From Bradyrhizobium paxllaeri (GTDB taxonomy: Bacteria; Pseudomonadota; Alphaproteobacteria; Rhizobiales; Xanthobacteraceae): a stretch of 64,000 nt of DNA. The notes under the pieces are model-generated. The model was given only the letters and a program-made list of their open reading frames with translations, did no database searches and was not told the DNA's origin. Positions 19,100 to 30,760 of this stretch are shown piece after piece (position 1 is the first letter of the stretch; each line of letters opens with the position of its first letter). Location: NCBI RefSeq assembly GCF_001693515.2, contig NZ_CP042968.1, positions 5,084,001 through 5,148,000 of the forward strand, in the 5' to 3' direction. The position numbers were made by a program, and so were the translations under genes.

Positions 19100-19772
19100 T
19101 GAACGGCCCCACTCTCGAAGATTGTCATCCCCTTATGCGGTTGGGCGCAGAAAAACATCACTCTCATAGCTTGCCGGCCGATGGTGGTGGTGTAATTCAC
19201 GCCCTGAAGGATGAGGTTTGTCCCCGGTTGAGACGCGCCTGGCAGCACGTTTTGCAAGTCCCTCCTTAAGGTCTTCCGGCACCCACTGTGCGCCGTGCTG
19301 CCACTCCAGGGGACGATATAAAGATATACTCGGCAGCGGACCCGGGTCGTAAGAGGATTGATCTGCCCGGCCGGAGGTATATGCCTCGAAGTTTATCGCA
19401 GAATCGCGGGTCGACTGACTGACACTTTGGGCTGGCAAATAGGCCGGCTGCGGCGCCCACGGGGAACGACTCGTTGTACTCCATCGTCGATTGGCGACTG
19501 CGTCAGCGCCCGCGAGGCAACCACACGCTAGATCATTGCCGTATGCCGGATTGATCTTGATGGTACTCAGTGTTGAGGCACACTGCGATGAGTATACTCT
19601 CTGCTTTGAGAGGCGCTGTCCTCGTCAGGCGCGCCTTATTGATGCAGTGCAACGACATCTGCCGGTCCAGAGGACCGAACCCGTTTCCCCGTTCTTGCAA
19701 GTTGAAACTATAACAGGAGCGCATCTCATGTGGCGCGGTCTGCTGTTTTCAGGCGGTCGACTACTGCGGGTC
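19100..19772. other. Degenerate region, no firm gene
   Basis: A 101-codon minus-strand frame (19133-19438) with SYDPGPLPSISLYRPLEWQH has coding-like composition, but I cannot place it. It may be a decayed effector or IS gene. Nothing else stands out. Confidence 0.25.
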
Positions 19773-20090
19773 CTACTCGATCGTATCTCCTGAGGCCGCG
19801 GGTCGCGTTTGTGTGCGCCACCCAACCACTTCTTGGTGCGGTCCGACATGCTTCTCATTTTTCGCTCGAAAGCGATCTGGTCCAGCTTCCACAATAGACG
19901 TTGCGATTTGCACCGACCGAGCCCGCCGCATCAGATGAAGCAAAAGCAGTACGCCACCAAAAAGGCTCGTCATTATAACGGTCGTCATCAAAAGGCACGC
20001 CACACAGCACAATGCGGCTACATCCAAGACCGATCGCAACCAGAACGGCACCCAATCCACACGTGCCGTGTCCTCCGTAGAGCCAGACAT
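19773..20090 (-). CDS. Small membrane protein behind a tts box
   Basis: A 105-residue protein of unknown function. The ATG at 20090 is 72 bp downstream of a tts box on the same strand, so expression with the T3SS is likely. The longer open frame to 20405 runs through the box and is not used. Residues about 17-50 are strongly hydrophobic (WLRSVLDVAALCCVACLLMT, then IMTSLFGGVLLLLHLM), giving one or two membrane spans. A basic RRARSV and a polar C-terminal tail follow. It could be a secreted effector that inserts in host membranes or an inner-membrane accessory protein. The sequence does not decide. Confidence 0.55.
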   Translation of the reverse strand: MSGSTEDTARVDWVPFWLRSVLDVAALCCVACLLMTTVIMTSLFGGVLLLLHLMRRARSVQIATSIVEAGPDRFRAKNEKHVGPHQEVVGWRTQTRPAASGDTIE

Positions 20091-20162
20091 GCTCGCTATA
20101 ACTCGCTGCTCTTCTCGATGCGTGATAAGGTTATCATTCAGCGCCGATTGACGGATCGGCAC

Positions 20163-20192
20163 CCTAAGGGTGCGAGCTGACGTCAAGCTGAC
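20163..20192 (-). promoter_or_regulatory. tts box
   Basis: Minus-strand GTCAGC-N5-GTCAGCT-N7-TTAGG. Both half-sites are perfect and the last block is partly conserved. It points at the small membrane protein gene starting at 20090. Confidence 0.75.
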
Positions 20193-20401
20193 GAGTTTCC
20201 CGCCGGCAACGATATCGTTTCGCGTGAGTTCCGGGCATTGCTGATCAGCCGAAGAGATCTGGAAAATTTCCCCAACAAACCCCAACAAACCTCTTAGATG
20301 TCTTGAAGAGAGTTTTCCCTGCATTGCAGTCGTCGTTCGTACTGAATACGTGCGGCGGCGCCCCATGTTGGAGGCGCCGATTCGTTGTAGTAAAACGGCT
20401 T

Positions 20402-20821
20402 TCACGATAGCCCGCCAATCTGTGCAAGCAATCTCGCCGTTTCAGAGGGTCCAAGCCCGACGACGCCTACGAAGCTAGCCGGTGGCACGGGAATGTCCTG
20501 ACGAGTCGGCTTCCAGAGATGCAGACAGTACCGGCTGTTATTTACGTATTGCGAATGAGGCGGATGCAGTTGCATCACGCACTCCTCTTCATCCCAAAAC
20601 AGGTCTTTGACGAAGCACATCTCCTCCCAGTTCGGACAACGTCGCGGCGTGGAGACGGAGACATGCTCCCACCCTGGGCGAACAAGTCCGACTATCCTGA
20701 GTCTGCACCCACAAGGGCCCTGAACAAAGAAAAGGCCGCAAGGACCTGATCCCGGCGCGCTGGCGAATTGGCCATGTCGTACGCGGCCGGCCTCGAGTTT
20801 TTCTAGAACTTGTGCTCTCAC
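20402..20821 (-). CDS. Hypothetical protein, DUF7694-like
   Basis: A 139-residue protein containing WEHVSVSTPRRCPNWEEMCF, VKDLFWDEEECVMQLHPPHS and YCLHLWKPTRQDIPVPP. I recall these blocks from a widely distributed, phage- and island-associated family of unknown function (DUF7694). No signal peptide or membrane span. It lies upstream of the tts-linked small membrane protein on the same strand, but the tts box sits between them, so they are probably separate units. Confidence 0.6.
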   Translation of the reverse strand: MRAQVLEKLEAGRVRHGQFASAPGSGPCGLFFVQGPCGCRLRIVGLVRPGWEHVSVSTPRRCPNWEEMCFVKDLFWDEEECVMQLHPPHSQYVNNSRYCLHLWKPTRQDIPVPPASFVGVVGLGPSETARLLAQIGGLS

Positions 20822-22225
20822 GTCCCCTGCTTTGCCTCGCTGATGAATTTGGTTTCGAGCAAACCGCTGAACAAACCGCAGATGCAGATCATTTCTCTTC
20901 TTCCGCTTCCAATGTCGGCAAACACATGCAAGCGGACGCTCGGCTTTCGTCGAGCCGGTAAAGCATCTCCCCGTGAGGCCAGGATAAACTTTCAGCCATC
21001 TCCGTCACCTTTATTGAGAAACCGCGTACGTTTCCGTACGGATAAGGTCGAGTTTGGTTTCAGCAACAGATCTTTCCTTTTTTAGCTCACCACATCCCCG
21101 GTTCCTTTCGAAGCTTGCCGCAAACCCACGGCTGCGGCTCGCCTCGCGAGGCTAGGAACCCTTGACGACGGCAAACGCGCCGTCGGAAGCAGTTGCTCTT
21201 CCAGTATTGTCACGGCGGGCAGATGGAATGAGCCCCGTTGAACGCCTGGCTCACAAGGCGACCGTTTCGGAGCTTGATCCCGCCGTCGAATTCAGGAACT
21301 CTTTCGATGCTGGCCTTCTCGTTTGGAATGGGCAGGCACCCCCGCGCAGCAGAATGCGACCATCGGATGATCAGAAGGCCGAATTTTTCGAGACGGCCTT
21401 CTCTCTCTTTGCACAGCGCAGCCCCGCGAACCTGGTGAACGGTTCGGCAAGTGGCCGGACGAGCCACAGGCTCCCCCAAGCCTCAGTCGGAAATCGCTCG
21501 TGATCCAAGCGCTAAACAGCTGATGAAGGGATTAACGAGCAGCGGCGCCAATGCACAGGCGGTAGGCTGTAACATGTCGGCAATTGACCCCCCGCTTGCG
21601 TCGGATGGTCATCCTGGCAAGCACTAAGATCAGCAACGACGGCAAGACATTTCGCTATCCATGAAGATGAGGTCCGGATGAGGCGCGGCAAGCGGAGCTC
21701 CGAGCAGCGCCCCCTCTTCGGCTCGACGACGAAAGTCTCCAGACAATTGGCGGTATCGATCAACGAACAGCGCGATCTGGTTTGCATCACGCGCGGGTGT
21801 TTTTCATCGATATAGACCAGGCTGATTCATCCCTTGCTCCTTCCGTAGCGCGCCAGGTTAATTGAAGCCGCAGATCGCATAGGCGGCAGCGACACTAGGC
21901 TTGACCCGTTGCTGGTCACGAGGAGCACACCTCAATTAACCGTCCAGCGAAGCGCCCCGCAAGACTCGCACAACGCATCGATGAAGCGTCCATATCCCAG
22001 AGAGTTTCCAATGACGCAAAAAGCACTCAGAGCAGCTGACTAGGGGTTCCAAAGAAGCTGCTCTGCCAGCAAACTCGGGAACCGCTGCCGCTTCCAATTT
22101 ATCCGCTCGCGCGCCGCATGGGGCCCGCGCGTGGCGGGCGCTCCCGTTGGTGCGCCCCTTCCCGGTGCATGCCGCTAGGAGAAGTCGGCCACTTTGAGGC
22201 CAAGCCGCACCCGTCAGGACGTCTG
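20822..22225. other. 1.4 kb without a recognised gene
   Basis: Frames at 21162-21503 (+) and 21512-21790 (-) are the longest, and neither shows a family motif. A GTCAGC at about 22037 on the minus strand lacks a second half-site. Probably decayed DNA. Confidence 0.35.
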
Positions 22226-23101
22226 CTAGCCAGTCCCCGGGCCTAAATTGAGCTGTTCGAAGTACCAAGAAGGATCGTCCCCCGACGAATCCGTTTCGAT
22301 GTATTCTTCACCCGAATATTCCTCGACACTTCCTTCGTTTTCGTCATCACTACTCTCAGCTTTGGAGAGATATAGCTGAGGTTTGTCCACCCGCTGCCAT
22401 TTTCCCTGCTCGTTCAGCGTCCACTTGTCGGGATGCTGCCTAGGGTCAAGCACATATTCGTTGTCATCTTCCTTGTCTCCCACGTAAACAAAGCCCATTT
22501 GCTCTAGACGGGGCTGCACCTCATCGGTGGCAGGACGCGACATGACCAATGCCCGCTTGCCGTCAAGCCGAAGTTGATGTTCCAGCAGAACATCGCCTGC
22601 GTTCTCAACGAGCGGATGAGTAACCCGGAGACCGACAACGGACGAGACATGTTTTCGCCCAGGAAAGTTCCGCTCCCACGCCTCCCCTCCCATGCGACGT
22701 CGACCTTCGGTTTTTAGAAGCCCGACACTCTTGTCACCCAATTGGTAGCTGAAATATTGCGCCTCGTCCGAATCCTCTACGGTGGATGCGGCTCTGGCGA
22801 CCATCGCTGTTTGCCTAGCCTTGTTGGAAACGAAATCCGAGTATTCTAGCGGATTATCGGCTATGTGCTTGATGTCGTCACCGTAAAACTTTCTCAGTTC
22901 TTCCTTGAATGACTTCCTGTTGATCTCATCGATGGGAGGTTCGGAAACGAGTGAGTACGACCGTGTCGCCCCCGAGGACGGACCAGGCGCCGCGTCGGCA
23001 AGCGTTTCCGTAAACCTTCGGCCATCTGGTAATGGCTCCGATTCATCGGCCTGGCTCGCGCTTGGAAATCGACTGGAAGAACCAGTGATTCTGCTATCCA
23101 T
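22226..23101 (-). CDS. nopP: NopP-family type III effector (paralogue 2)
   Basis: A 291-residue effector. The start at 23101 begins MDSRITGSSSRFPSASQ, parallel to MHSRISGSSNIQYAPLGEG of the copy at 23854, and lies 62 bp after a tts box. The in-frame extension to 23203 spans the box and is rejected. The core has KSFKEELRKFYGDDIKHIA, QYFSYQLGDKSVGLLKTEG, LRVTHPLVENAGDVLLEHQL and QRVDKPQLYLSKA. The C-terminus is acidic (SSDDENEGSVEEYSGEEY) and ends in GPGTG, unlike the DDFM endings of the other two, so its tail has diverged. Confidence 0.8.
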   Translation of the reverse strand: MDSRITGSSSRFPSASQADESEPLPDGRRFTETLADAAPGPSSGATRSYSLVSEPPIDEINRKSFKEELRKFYGDDIKHIADNPLEYSDFVSNKARQTAMVARAASTVEDSDEAQYFSYQLGDKSVGLLKTEGRRRMGGEAWERNFPGRKHVSSVVGLRVTHPLVENAGDVLLEHQLRLDGKRALVMSRPATDEVQPRLEQMGFVYVGDKEDDNEYVLDPRQHPDKWTLNEQGKWQRVDKPQLYLSKAESSDDENEGSVEEYSGEEYIETDSSGDDPSWYFEQLNLGPGTG

Positions 23102-23163
23102 GTGGTTCGCTCTCCCTATCGCAAAAATGCACCCAACTGGCCTACTTGAAGACCTGTAGACAT

Positions 23164-23193
23164 GATAGGCGCGCGAGCTGACAATAAGCTGAC
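23164..23193 (-). promoter_or_regulatory. tts box of nopP paralogue 2
   Basis: Minus-strand GTCAGC-N5-GTCAGCT-N7-CTATC, the best match in the window. It lies 62 bp from the ATG. Confidence 0.85.
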
Positions 23194-23756
23194 GCACAGA
23201 CACGGTGCATCATCCTAGGGGTGCTCACATTTTTGCATGGCGAGGGGCGGCGGGCTTTTACAGTAACGCTTGCTGCCATTCGCGGGAGATTCTAGCCGCC
23301 TACGTGGCGATTTCTGCATGGCTCCAGGAGTTGTAGGCGCGGCGCGTCCAGATCCCTTCGTGATCGGCGACTATCCGACTGCTCTTGCGGCGAGGTTGCC
23401 GGGCGCTTGGACCAAGGCGGCGCTCGTCTTGCCGATCGCGTCGAGCTGATCCAAGCCTCGCCCGGCCGGCGCCATCACCGGTATTGTATGTTGCGACAAA
23501 CGCGACCAAACAGCGGAACCGTACACGGGCGAAGCAGGATGCGGCAAATGAGTATGTTGACGCAACTGACGTCGGGTCACTCGAGGGGACACAGCCGTCT
23601 CTCCTGCGAACAGAGATCAGTGCTGATCAACTCTTCATCGTATGCACTGTGTCAATAATTGGCTTTCTCTTGTACGCCATCATGCGCGCGAGCGCTCCTT
23701 CTACCGAGCAGATCCTTCCGTAACCGGGCCTGCAGACGAGTGACGCCGACGCCTGC
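23194..23756. other. Region between divergent nopP genes
   Basis: A plus-strand frame ending at 23720 has a C-terminal hydrophobic segment (LFIVCTVSIIGFLLYAIM) preceded by a polar stretch. It could be a small membrane protein, but no good start or ribosome site is visible. Confidence 0.25.
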
Positions 23757-23786
23757 GTCAGCCTGCCGTCAGCTTGGCTGACTATC
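23757..23786 (+). promoter_or_regulatory. tts box of nopP paralogue 3
   Basis: GTCAGC-N5-GTCAGCT-N7-CTATC, 67 bp before the ATG at 23854. Confidence 0.85.
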
Positions 23787-23853
23787 AAGCCCGCAGGTTC
23801 TGGCCAGCCTGAACTCAGTGCGAAACACTAATCCGATAAGAGCGCGGAACGCC

Positions 23854-24717
23854 ATGCATAGCCGAATCAGCGGCTCGTCCAATATTCAATACGCTCCCCT
23901 TGGCGAGGGTGACGAAACGAGGCCGTCAGCAAGTAGCGCCGAGAAAACTGATGCGGACAGCCAAAGCCTCGCGGACATGTTCGCACAGATGTACTTTGCC
24001 GCACCGGATTCTAACGATGGCTCATCTTCGGCCGAAGCGCCGTTATATGCCCTCCTTCCCAGACCTCCAGTTGTGAAGATCGACAAGCCTTTATTTAGGA
24101 GAGAAGCGAAGCGCTTTTATGACGATGAAATCAAGCACATAGCCGCTAATCCACAAGAGTACTCGGATTTCATATCCGAAAAAGCCAAGCGCACCGCTCA
24201 GGTCGCCGAGAAATACGGTTGCACTAAAGATACCGAGCACGCGCGATATTTTAGCTATCAATTAGGAAAGCAGAGTGCCGGGCTTCTAAGAACGGAAGGC
24301 GGATTCAGCATGACTGAGTTCGAAGGCGAAAAGTGGCGCGAACTGTTTCCTGAGCGAACCGAAATCACATCCGTTGTAGATCTTCAACTTACTCACCCGC
24401 TTGTCGAGAACGCAGGTGATATTCTGTTGGAGTATCAACTTCGACTCGACGGCGAACGACCGCTGCTCAATTGGCGTGCTGCCAATCAAGAGTCAAAAGC
24501 CCGTGCAGCGACGATGGGATTCGTCGCGGTTGACGAGAACAATATGGTACTTGATCCCACCCAGTACCCCGACATTTGGATAAAGAACACTGCCGGTGAA
24601 TGGCAGCGCAAAAACAAACCTCCACTATATCTCTCCAAAGCTGCGCGCGGTGAGAACAGTAATATCGAGAGCGCAGCAAGTCCCGCCACGTACTCGTACG
24701 AGGATGACTTTATGTAG
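23854..24717 (+). CDS. nopP: NopP type III effector (paralogue 3, full length)
   Basis: A 287-residue effector. It starts MHSRISGSSNIQYAPLGEG, which I recall as a NopP N-terminus, and ends YSYEDDFM. The conserved body includes FRREAKRFYDDEIKHIAANP, RYFSYQLGKQSAGLLRTEGG, LTHPLVENAGDILLEYQLRL and KNKPPLYLSKA. NopP is secreted by the T3SS and acts in legume cells, and in several systems it determines cultivar compatibility. The open frame begins at 23818, but the ATG at 23854 fits the paralogues. It is divergent from paralogue 2. Confidence 0.88.
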   Translation: MHSRISGSSNIQYAPLGEGDETRPSASSAEKTDADSQSLADMFAQMYFAAPDSNDGSSSAEAPLYALLPRPPVVKIDKPLFRREAKRFYDDEIKHIAANPQEYSDFISEKAKRTAQVAEKYGCTKDTEHARYFSYQLGKQSAGLLRTEGGFSMTEFEGEKWRELFPERTEITSVVDLQLTHPLVENAGDILLEYQLRLDGERPLLNWRAANQESKARAATMGFVAVDENNMVLDPTQYPDIWIKNTAGEWQRKNKPPLYLSKAARGENSNIESAASPATYSYEDDFM

Positions 24718-25252
24718 ATCGAATGGGATCTTTTAGAGTCGCGACGGAGACGACCGGATCTGACCGCGTCTTGCTTCCTATGCAGCGATCCTCTTCAGGC
24801 TGGATCACATGTGTGGACGGCTCCCGTGGCACAAGAGCCTTCGTTGGCGACTATCAATCGTCTCGGCTGGTTCTTGGACGCTTAGCGCAATTCGGCGCTC
24901 AGCTCGTCGGGACGCCTTAAGCTTGGCCCAATCGCCGTAGGCATCAAATCGATTTTGCCGGCGGATTGCTTGGGAGGCCGACTTACGCCCAAAGCTTTGC
25001 TGTCGCAGAAAGTTGTTGAAGCTTTCGGTCTGCTTCTGGCGAGCACACTTACTCACGCCGGTGTCGTTGGTCCCGAACTTTGCTGACCAGGAGGAACTGG
25101 CTTCGTTACGACACCGACTTTGCAGATGTAGCACAGTGATCATCGGACGTGGTGAGATATTCTGTGAGCATTGGCCTATTGCGCCGGGCGGTTGGGCCTC
25201 TGATTTGGGTGTGAAGATTCGGCGGCCACTTCGACTAAGCATGGAGAAGAAG
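24718..25252. other. Intergenic, possible decayed gene
   Basis: A minus-strand frame at 24805-25242 contains NNFLRQQSFGRKSASQAIRR and QNRFDAYGDWAKLKASRRAE, coding-like but not recognised. No tts box was found. Confidence 0.25.
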
Positions 25253-25660
25253 ATGTTTCAACGATTGCTAAAGGCGCTCAGCGGTGTCTATTTCAAGGCC
25301 CGATCGACTAGTCGTGATGCCGAAACTGATCGTGCCCGTGCTACGTCCATTTTGCGTTCGATAGAGAACGCGCTGCAAGATGCGATGGCAGAGCAAGCTG
25401 ACCTAAAATCGAGTGTCGATGAAGCGTTAGCGCGGTCGGCAGTAACGTTGGGCAATGATTCCGACGAATATCTTACGCGCGATCCGGAAGACAACCATTA
25501 TCAGAATTTGCTTGGCAGTGAAATAGCGGAAGGGGAACGGCGGTTGAACGAGCTAGAAGTCACTATCAGGCATATCCTGTTTTTGAAAACCGCGCTCGTC
25601 ACGCGATTTCCGGACCTCGGCTTCGGAGACAACACTCCTCATGCGAAAGATATCGGATGA
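25253..25660 (+). CDS. Hypothetical small helical protein
   Basis: A 135-residue protein with an unusually good ribosome site (GGAGAAGAAG directly before the ATG). It begins MFQRLLKALSGVYFKARS and is otherwise charged and heptad-like (SILRSIENALQDAMAEQADL, EIAEGERRLNELEVTIRHIL), suggesting a coiled coil. No membrane span or known domain. Its place next to NopP makes a T3SS-related role possible, but there is no tts box upstream. Confidence 0.5.
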   Translation: MFQRLLKALSGVYFKARSTSRDAETDRARATSILRSIENALQDAMAEQADLKSSVDEALARSAVTLGNDSDEYLTRDPEDNHYQNLLGSEIAEGERRLNELEVTIRHILFLKTALVTRFPDLGFGDNTPHAKDIG

Positions 25661-25829
25661 GAGTGGCTTAACAGGAACGTGGCCAATCCCTAGATTGGCG
25701 CGTTCCCCCTGATCGCTTGAGGTTTCATCGGGACCGGCGGAGGCTCGCTGATAAAGGGTGAGCCCACCGCAGGCGAACCGAGGCTAGTTGGCGCCGCAGT
25801 GCGCAGGAGAGCTAACCACATAGGCGCGC

Positions 25830-26147
25830 TCGACTGTGCCGCCGGTGAGTTTCTCGGTACCTCAATGGCATTCGGGGCGCCTGTGGAACAGGGGTCGAAG
25901 GCCCAGCGATCGCACAACCCGTTGGTCAGACAGGCCGTAGATGGTTGAGCAGCAGCAGTCCGATCAGGGAGCGGCTTGCGATGTCCGCCCGGCCTCGTTA
26001 AGTAGAGCGGCGCGACCTCGCCATCAATCCAGTCCCAGTCGATCTTGCCTCGAGCTGCACCAACTCGCGCTTCAGGTTGATGATCTGATCCAGCCCGGCT
26101 CGAACCACATCGCCCTCCCCAGTCGTCTTTGGCTTATTCGGTTGCAT
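25830..26147 (-). pseudogene. IS5-type transposase N-terminal fragment
   Basis: The minus strand from 26147 reads MQPNKPKTTGEGDVVRAGLD, QIINLKRELVQLEARS, a broken SRSLIGLLLLNHL, and VCDRWAFDPCSTGAPNAIEV in another frame. This is the N-terminal block of transposases that start RPKKHKTTDDGDLFRARLD (IS5/IS1182 type). Several frame changes make it dead. Confidence 0.65.
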
Positions 26148-26289
26148 CGCCCTTCCCCTGCATCACGGAATCACGCGTCGATTCGAGAATCTGCTCAATA
26201 AAATTAGGAGCTCCCGAGGCTGCGAGTTGCAAAAGTTTGCAATTCCGCCTTCGCCAGAAAATGGAATCTCCGATCACGTCTTTAGGGAT

Positions 26290-26436
26290 TCTTCACGAGC
26301 GACTAAGAAGTTTGCGCGGATAGCTTCACGTGCACGTTTCCGCTCTCTTGGTGAGCTGTTTTGGGCCATAGGCCAAGATAGTTTCGGCGACCCACCGGAT
26401 GTAGTTTGGGGGCGCGCTCTTCGTGAATTGAATTAG
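26290..26436 (+). pseudogene. Possible IS630-type transposase tail
   Basis: KKFARIASRARFRSLGELFW followed by AIGQ resembles the last helix region of IS630-family transposases (FAKLK...R...AIG). The match is short and could be chance. Confidence 0.25.
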
Positions 26437-27348
26437 CGGCACGTAATTAACCACTATCGAGAGCATGCTCTACCCGGTGGACTGGTTGCGATACCAACGA
26501 GTCCCATATCTCGAGTTCGCACTTGCCCCTTGAACGATCAGCCGTGCTGCAGATGCGTCCCAACTGCTCACTTTGGTGAGGGAAATACTTTCAGCGCCCC
26601 CCAATGCGAAGCATTGTTGCTGCCTTGGCCGGCGTCATTTGCCCTCCATCTTGTCGTCCCGATCGTGTTCGGTTACGGACGTTGATGTGGAGAATCCGAC
26701 TACTACCGCTAAATCATTCCACAGATTCTGCTTCGCGCGCGCGTTTTCCTTCTTCAAGGGACGCGCAGAGAGTACTTCGGCGTGTGGCACGCCGATTGCT
26801 GAGATGAGGATTGCCGCAATTAAAGAGCGGCGCGCTGGTCGCCGAGCTAGGAATTCACAATGAGACTCGTTCGATTGATCTTGATCAATGTGGCGTTGAC
26901 GCTAGTCGTAACTGTACGACCGGCAGACATTGATGTGGCCGTAGCCCGCTAACTTAACCCCACCGACCAAGGAAATAGTCTTGAGCATCAAGCGGACGGC
27001 TGCTCACGAAGCAGCTGTGAGCTTGGGGCGCGAATGGACAATGCTAGAACCAGATCACGCAACGTGCGCAGCCGTTGAGGAGCAGCGCCGACCGCGAAGC
27101 AACGCTGGGTTCATCGATCTCCAAAAGGCCTGAGGCTCACGTGATCATTGACACTATGATTAGGTGCTCGAAGGGCCAGACCTAGACCGCATGCTGGCTG
27201 GCATCTGGCAGTCGAGGAGGCTGACGATCAGCCTCACCAGCTCACGACCGTGATGCTGTCTGCATCGGGATCGCGACGTTTGCTTGACTTGGTGATCTTC
27301 GATTTGCCGGTGCCTAGTCGACTAACGCAGCGCAAGCATGGGATACGA
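26437..27348. other. Debris, with a repeat copy at 26520-26549
   Basis: Contains CACTTGCCCC and GATCAGCCGTGCTG, shared with 46495-46525. An ATG at 26860 opens a 30-codon frame with a signal-like start (MRLVRLILINVALTLVVTVR) that ends quickly, possibly the head of a truncated gene. A TTGATCTTGATCAA inside it looks like an FNR/FixK site but falls within the codons. Confidence 0.35.
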
Positions 27349-27525
27349 ATGACGCACTGGAGCAAACCAAAACCGCGCGTGATTGAAGGCGGCAAGGCCG
27401 ATCGCGCATTACACGCTGATACTTCGCAGCCGCGGATAGTGTGGAACCCCTGGCCGCTTGCGGCGCTCCTCCTCAACGCGCTCCTGTGGGCCGGTATCTG
27501 CTGGCTCATCTACGCGTTCTTATGA
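27349..27525 (+). CDS. Small single-span membrane protein
   Basis: A 58-residue protein starting MTHWSKPKPRVIEGGKADRA and ending in one hydrophobic segment (PLAALLLNALLWAGICWLIY AFL). The polar-then-hydrophobic layout suggests a C-terminal anchor with the N-terminus cytoplasmic. No known family. The in-frame upstream extension to 27250 is less likely. Confidence 0.45.
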   Translation: MTHWSKPKPRVIEGGKADRALHADTSQPRIVWNPWPLAALLLNALLWAGICWLIYAFL

Positions 27526-27744
27526 GCGAGACGGTGTGCCAACGCAGCCGAATGCGGCGCCACAAGGATGGACACCTTGGCAAGCGCAAACTTGCATCCA
27601 CACCTGTGGTCATCGACTGACCTTTCTCAGCGGCTCGCGGTCTCCAGAATATTGGAGGCACGTACGTACGCACGCCGGGTGGATTAGCCAACTTATCGGT
27701 CACCAACGCAAGACGCCGCAATACGCTTCGCCATTGCGCCCCAC
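27526..27744. other. Border between debris and gibberellin operon
   Basis: No gene was recognised. The GC-rich operon sequence gives way to lower-GC island DNA at about 27740. Confidence 0.35.
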
Positions 27745-27953
27745 GGACCCGAGGCGCGCAAGTCGATCTGCGTCAGGTCCAACTTGGGCAATGCGCAGTG
27801 TTCGAACCGCATGTACTCCCAGCCGGCGGCGACCGTGGCCGGCGCCGTTCGCCGATCCAGCACGAGATCCAGATGGTCGTCCTTGCGCCGGCTCAGGGCG
27901 GTGTCGTTCCCGCTCGCTCCATCCGTCGCATCGGGCGACGGCGTTGCGTCGGA
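27745..27953 (-). pseudogene. idi: Type 2 isopentenyl diphosphate isomerase, N-terminal remnant
   Basis: Directly after the KS gene the minus strand reads [20 protein letters not shown], then [19 protein letters not shown] and TQIDLRASG. These match the start of type 2 (FMN-dependent) IPP isomerases (RKDDHL...F..HNALPELDLDEID). A stop at 27954-27956 separates it from any normal start, and homology ends after about 65 residues. A full idi gene follows KS in some bacterial gibberellin operons, so this is the stump of that gene. Confidence 0.7.
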
Positions 27954-27996
27954 TCAGACCGACGGCAGCGCGCGCACGCCGCCGCCTCCCGCGCGT

Positions 27997-30442
<2,446 letters not shown>

Positions 30443-30446
<4 letters not shown>

Positions 30447-30760
30447 GTCGGATGTTCCTTCTGCAGACGCTTGACGAGAGCCAGGATCGGGCAGACCCCG
30501 CGCACGTCGCCGCAGGCAGTTGCGGCCCGGCGCATGGGCAGCGCCGGATGGCCGCTTGCTCCGGCGCGGCGACGCGCCCCGATGCTGCGCCGGTTCGCTG
30601 CATGGGTCTCCGCGCAGCGCGCCGCGTGCGCCGCGGCCGTGCTGGGCAACCGCTGCGATCGGCGCCGCGGACTCGGACAGAGTGCAGCATGCACCGCTGC
30701 CGCCTGCCGATCGCAGCGGCACAGGGGCGATTCCATGCGGACGGGCGCGCTCACGCGCAT
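30443..30760 (-). CDS. Small open frame between GGPS and CPS, uncertain
   Basis: A 105-codon frame that begins inside the last codons of GGPS (10-bp overlap) and whose stop overlaps the CPS start as GTGA. That is the coupling style of this operon and the reason to list it. The encoded protein is Arg/Ala-rich with six or more cysteines and a CGDVRGVCPILALVKRLQ end. That tail loosely recalls MerR-type C-termini (C...CPIL), but nothing else supports this. It may be spacer DNA in a GC-rich region or the remains of a gene. Confidence 0.3.

Noticed and set aside
26875-26888. TTGATCTTGATCAA resembling an FNR/FixK site
   Set aside because: It falls inside the codons of a short signal-like frame and no gene follows, so chance is more likely.
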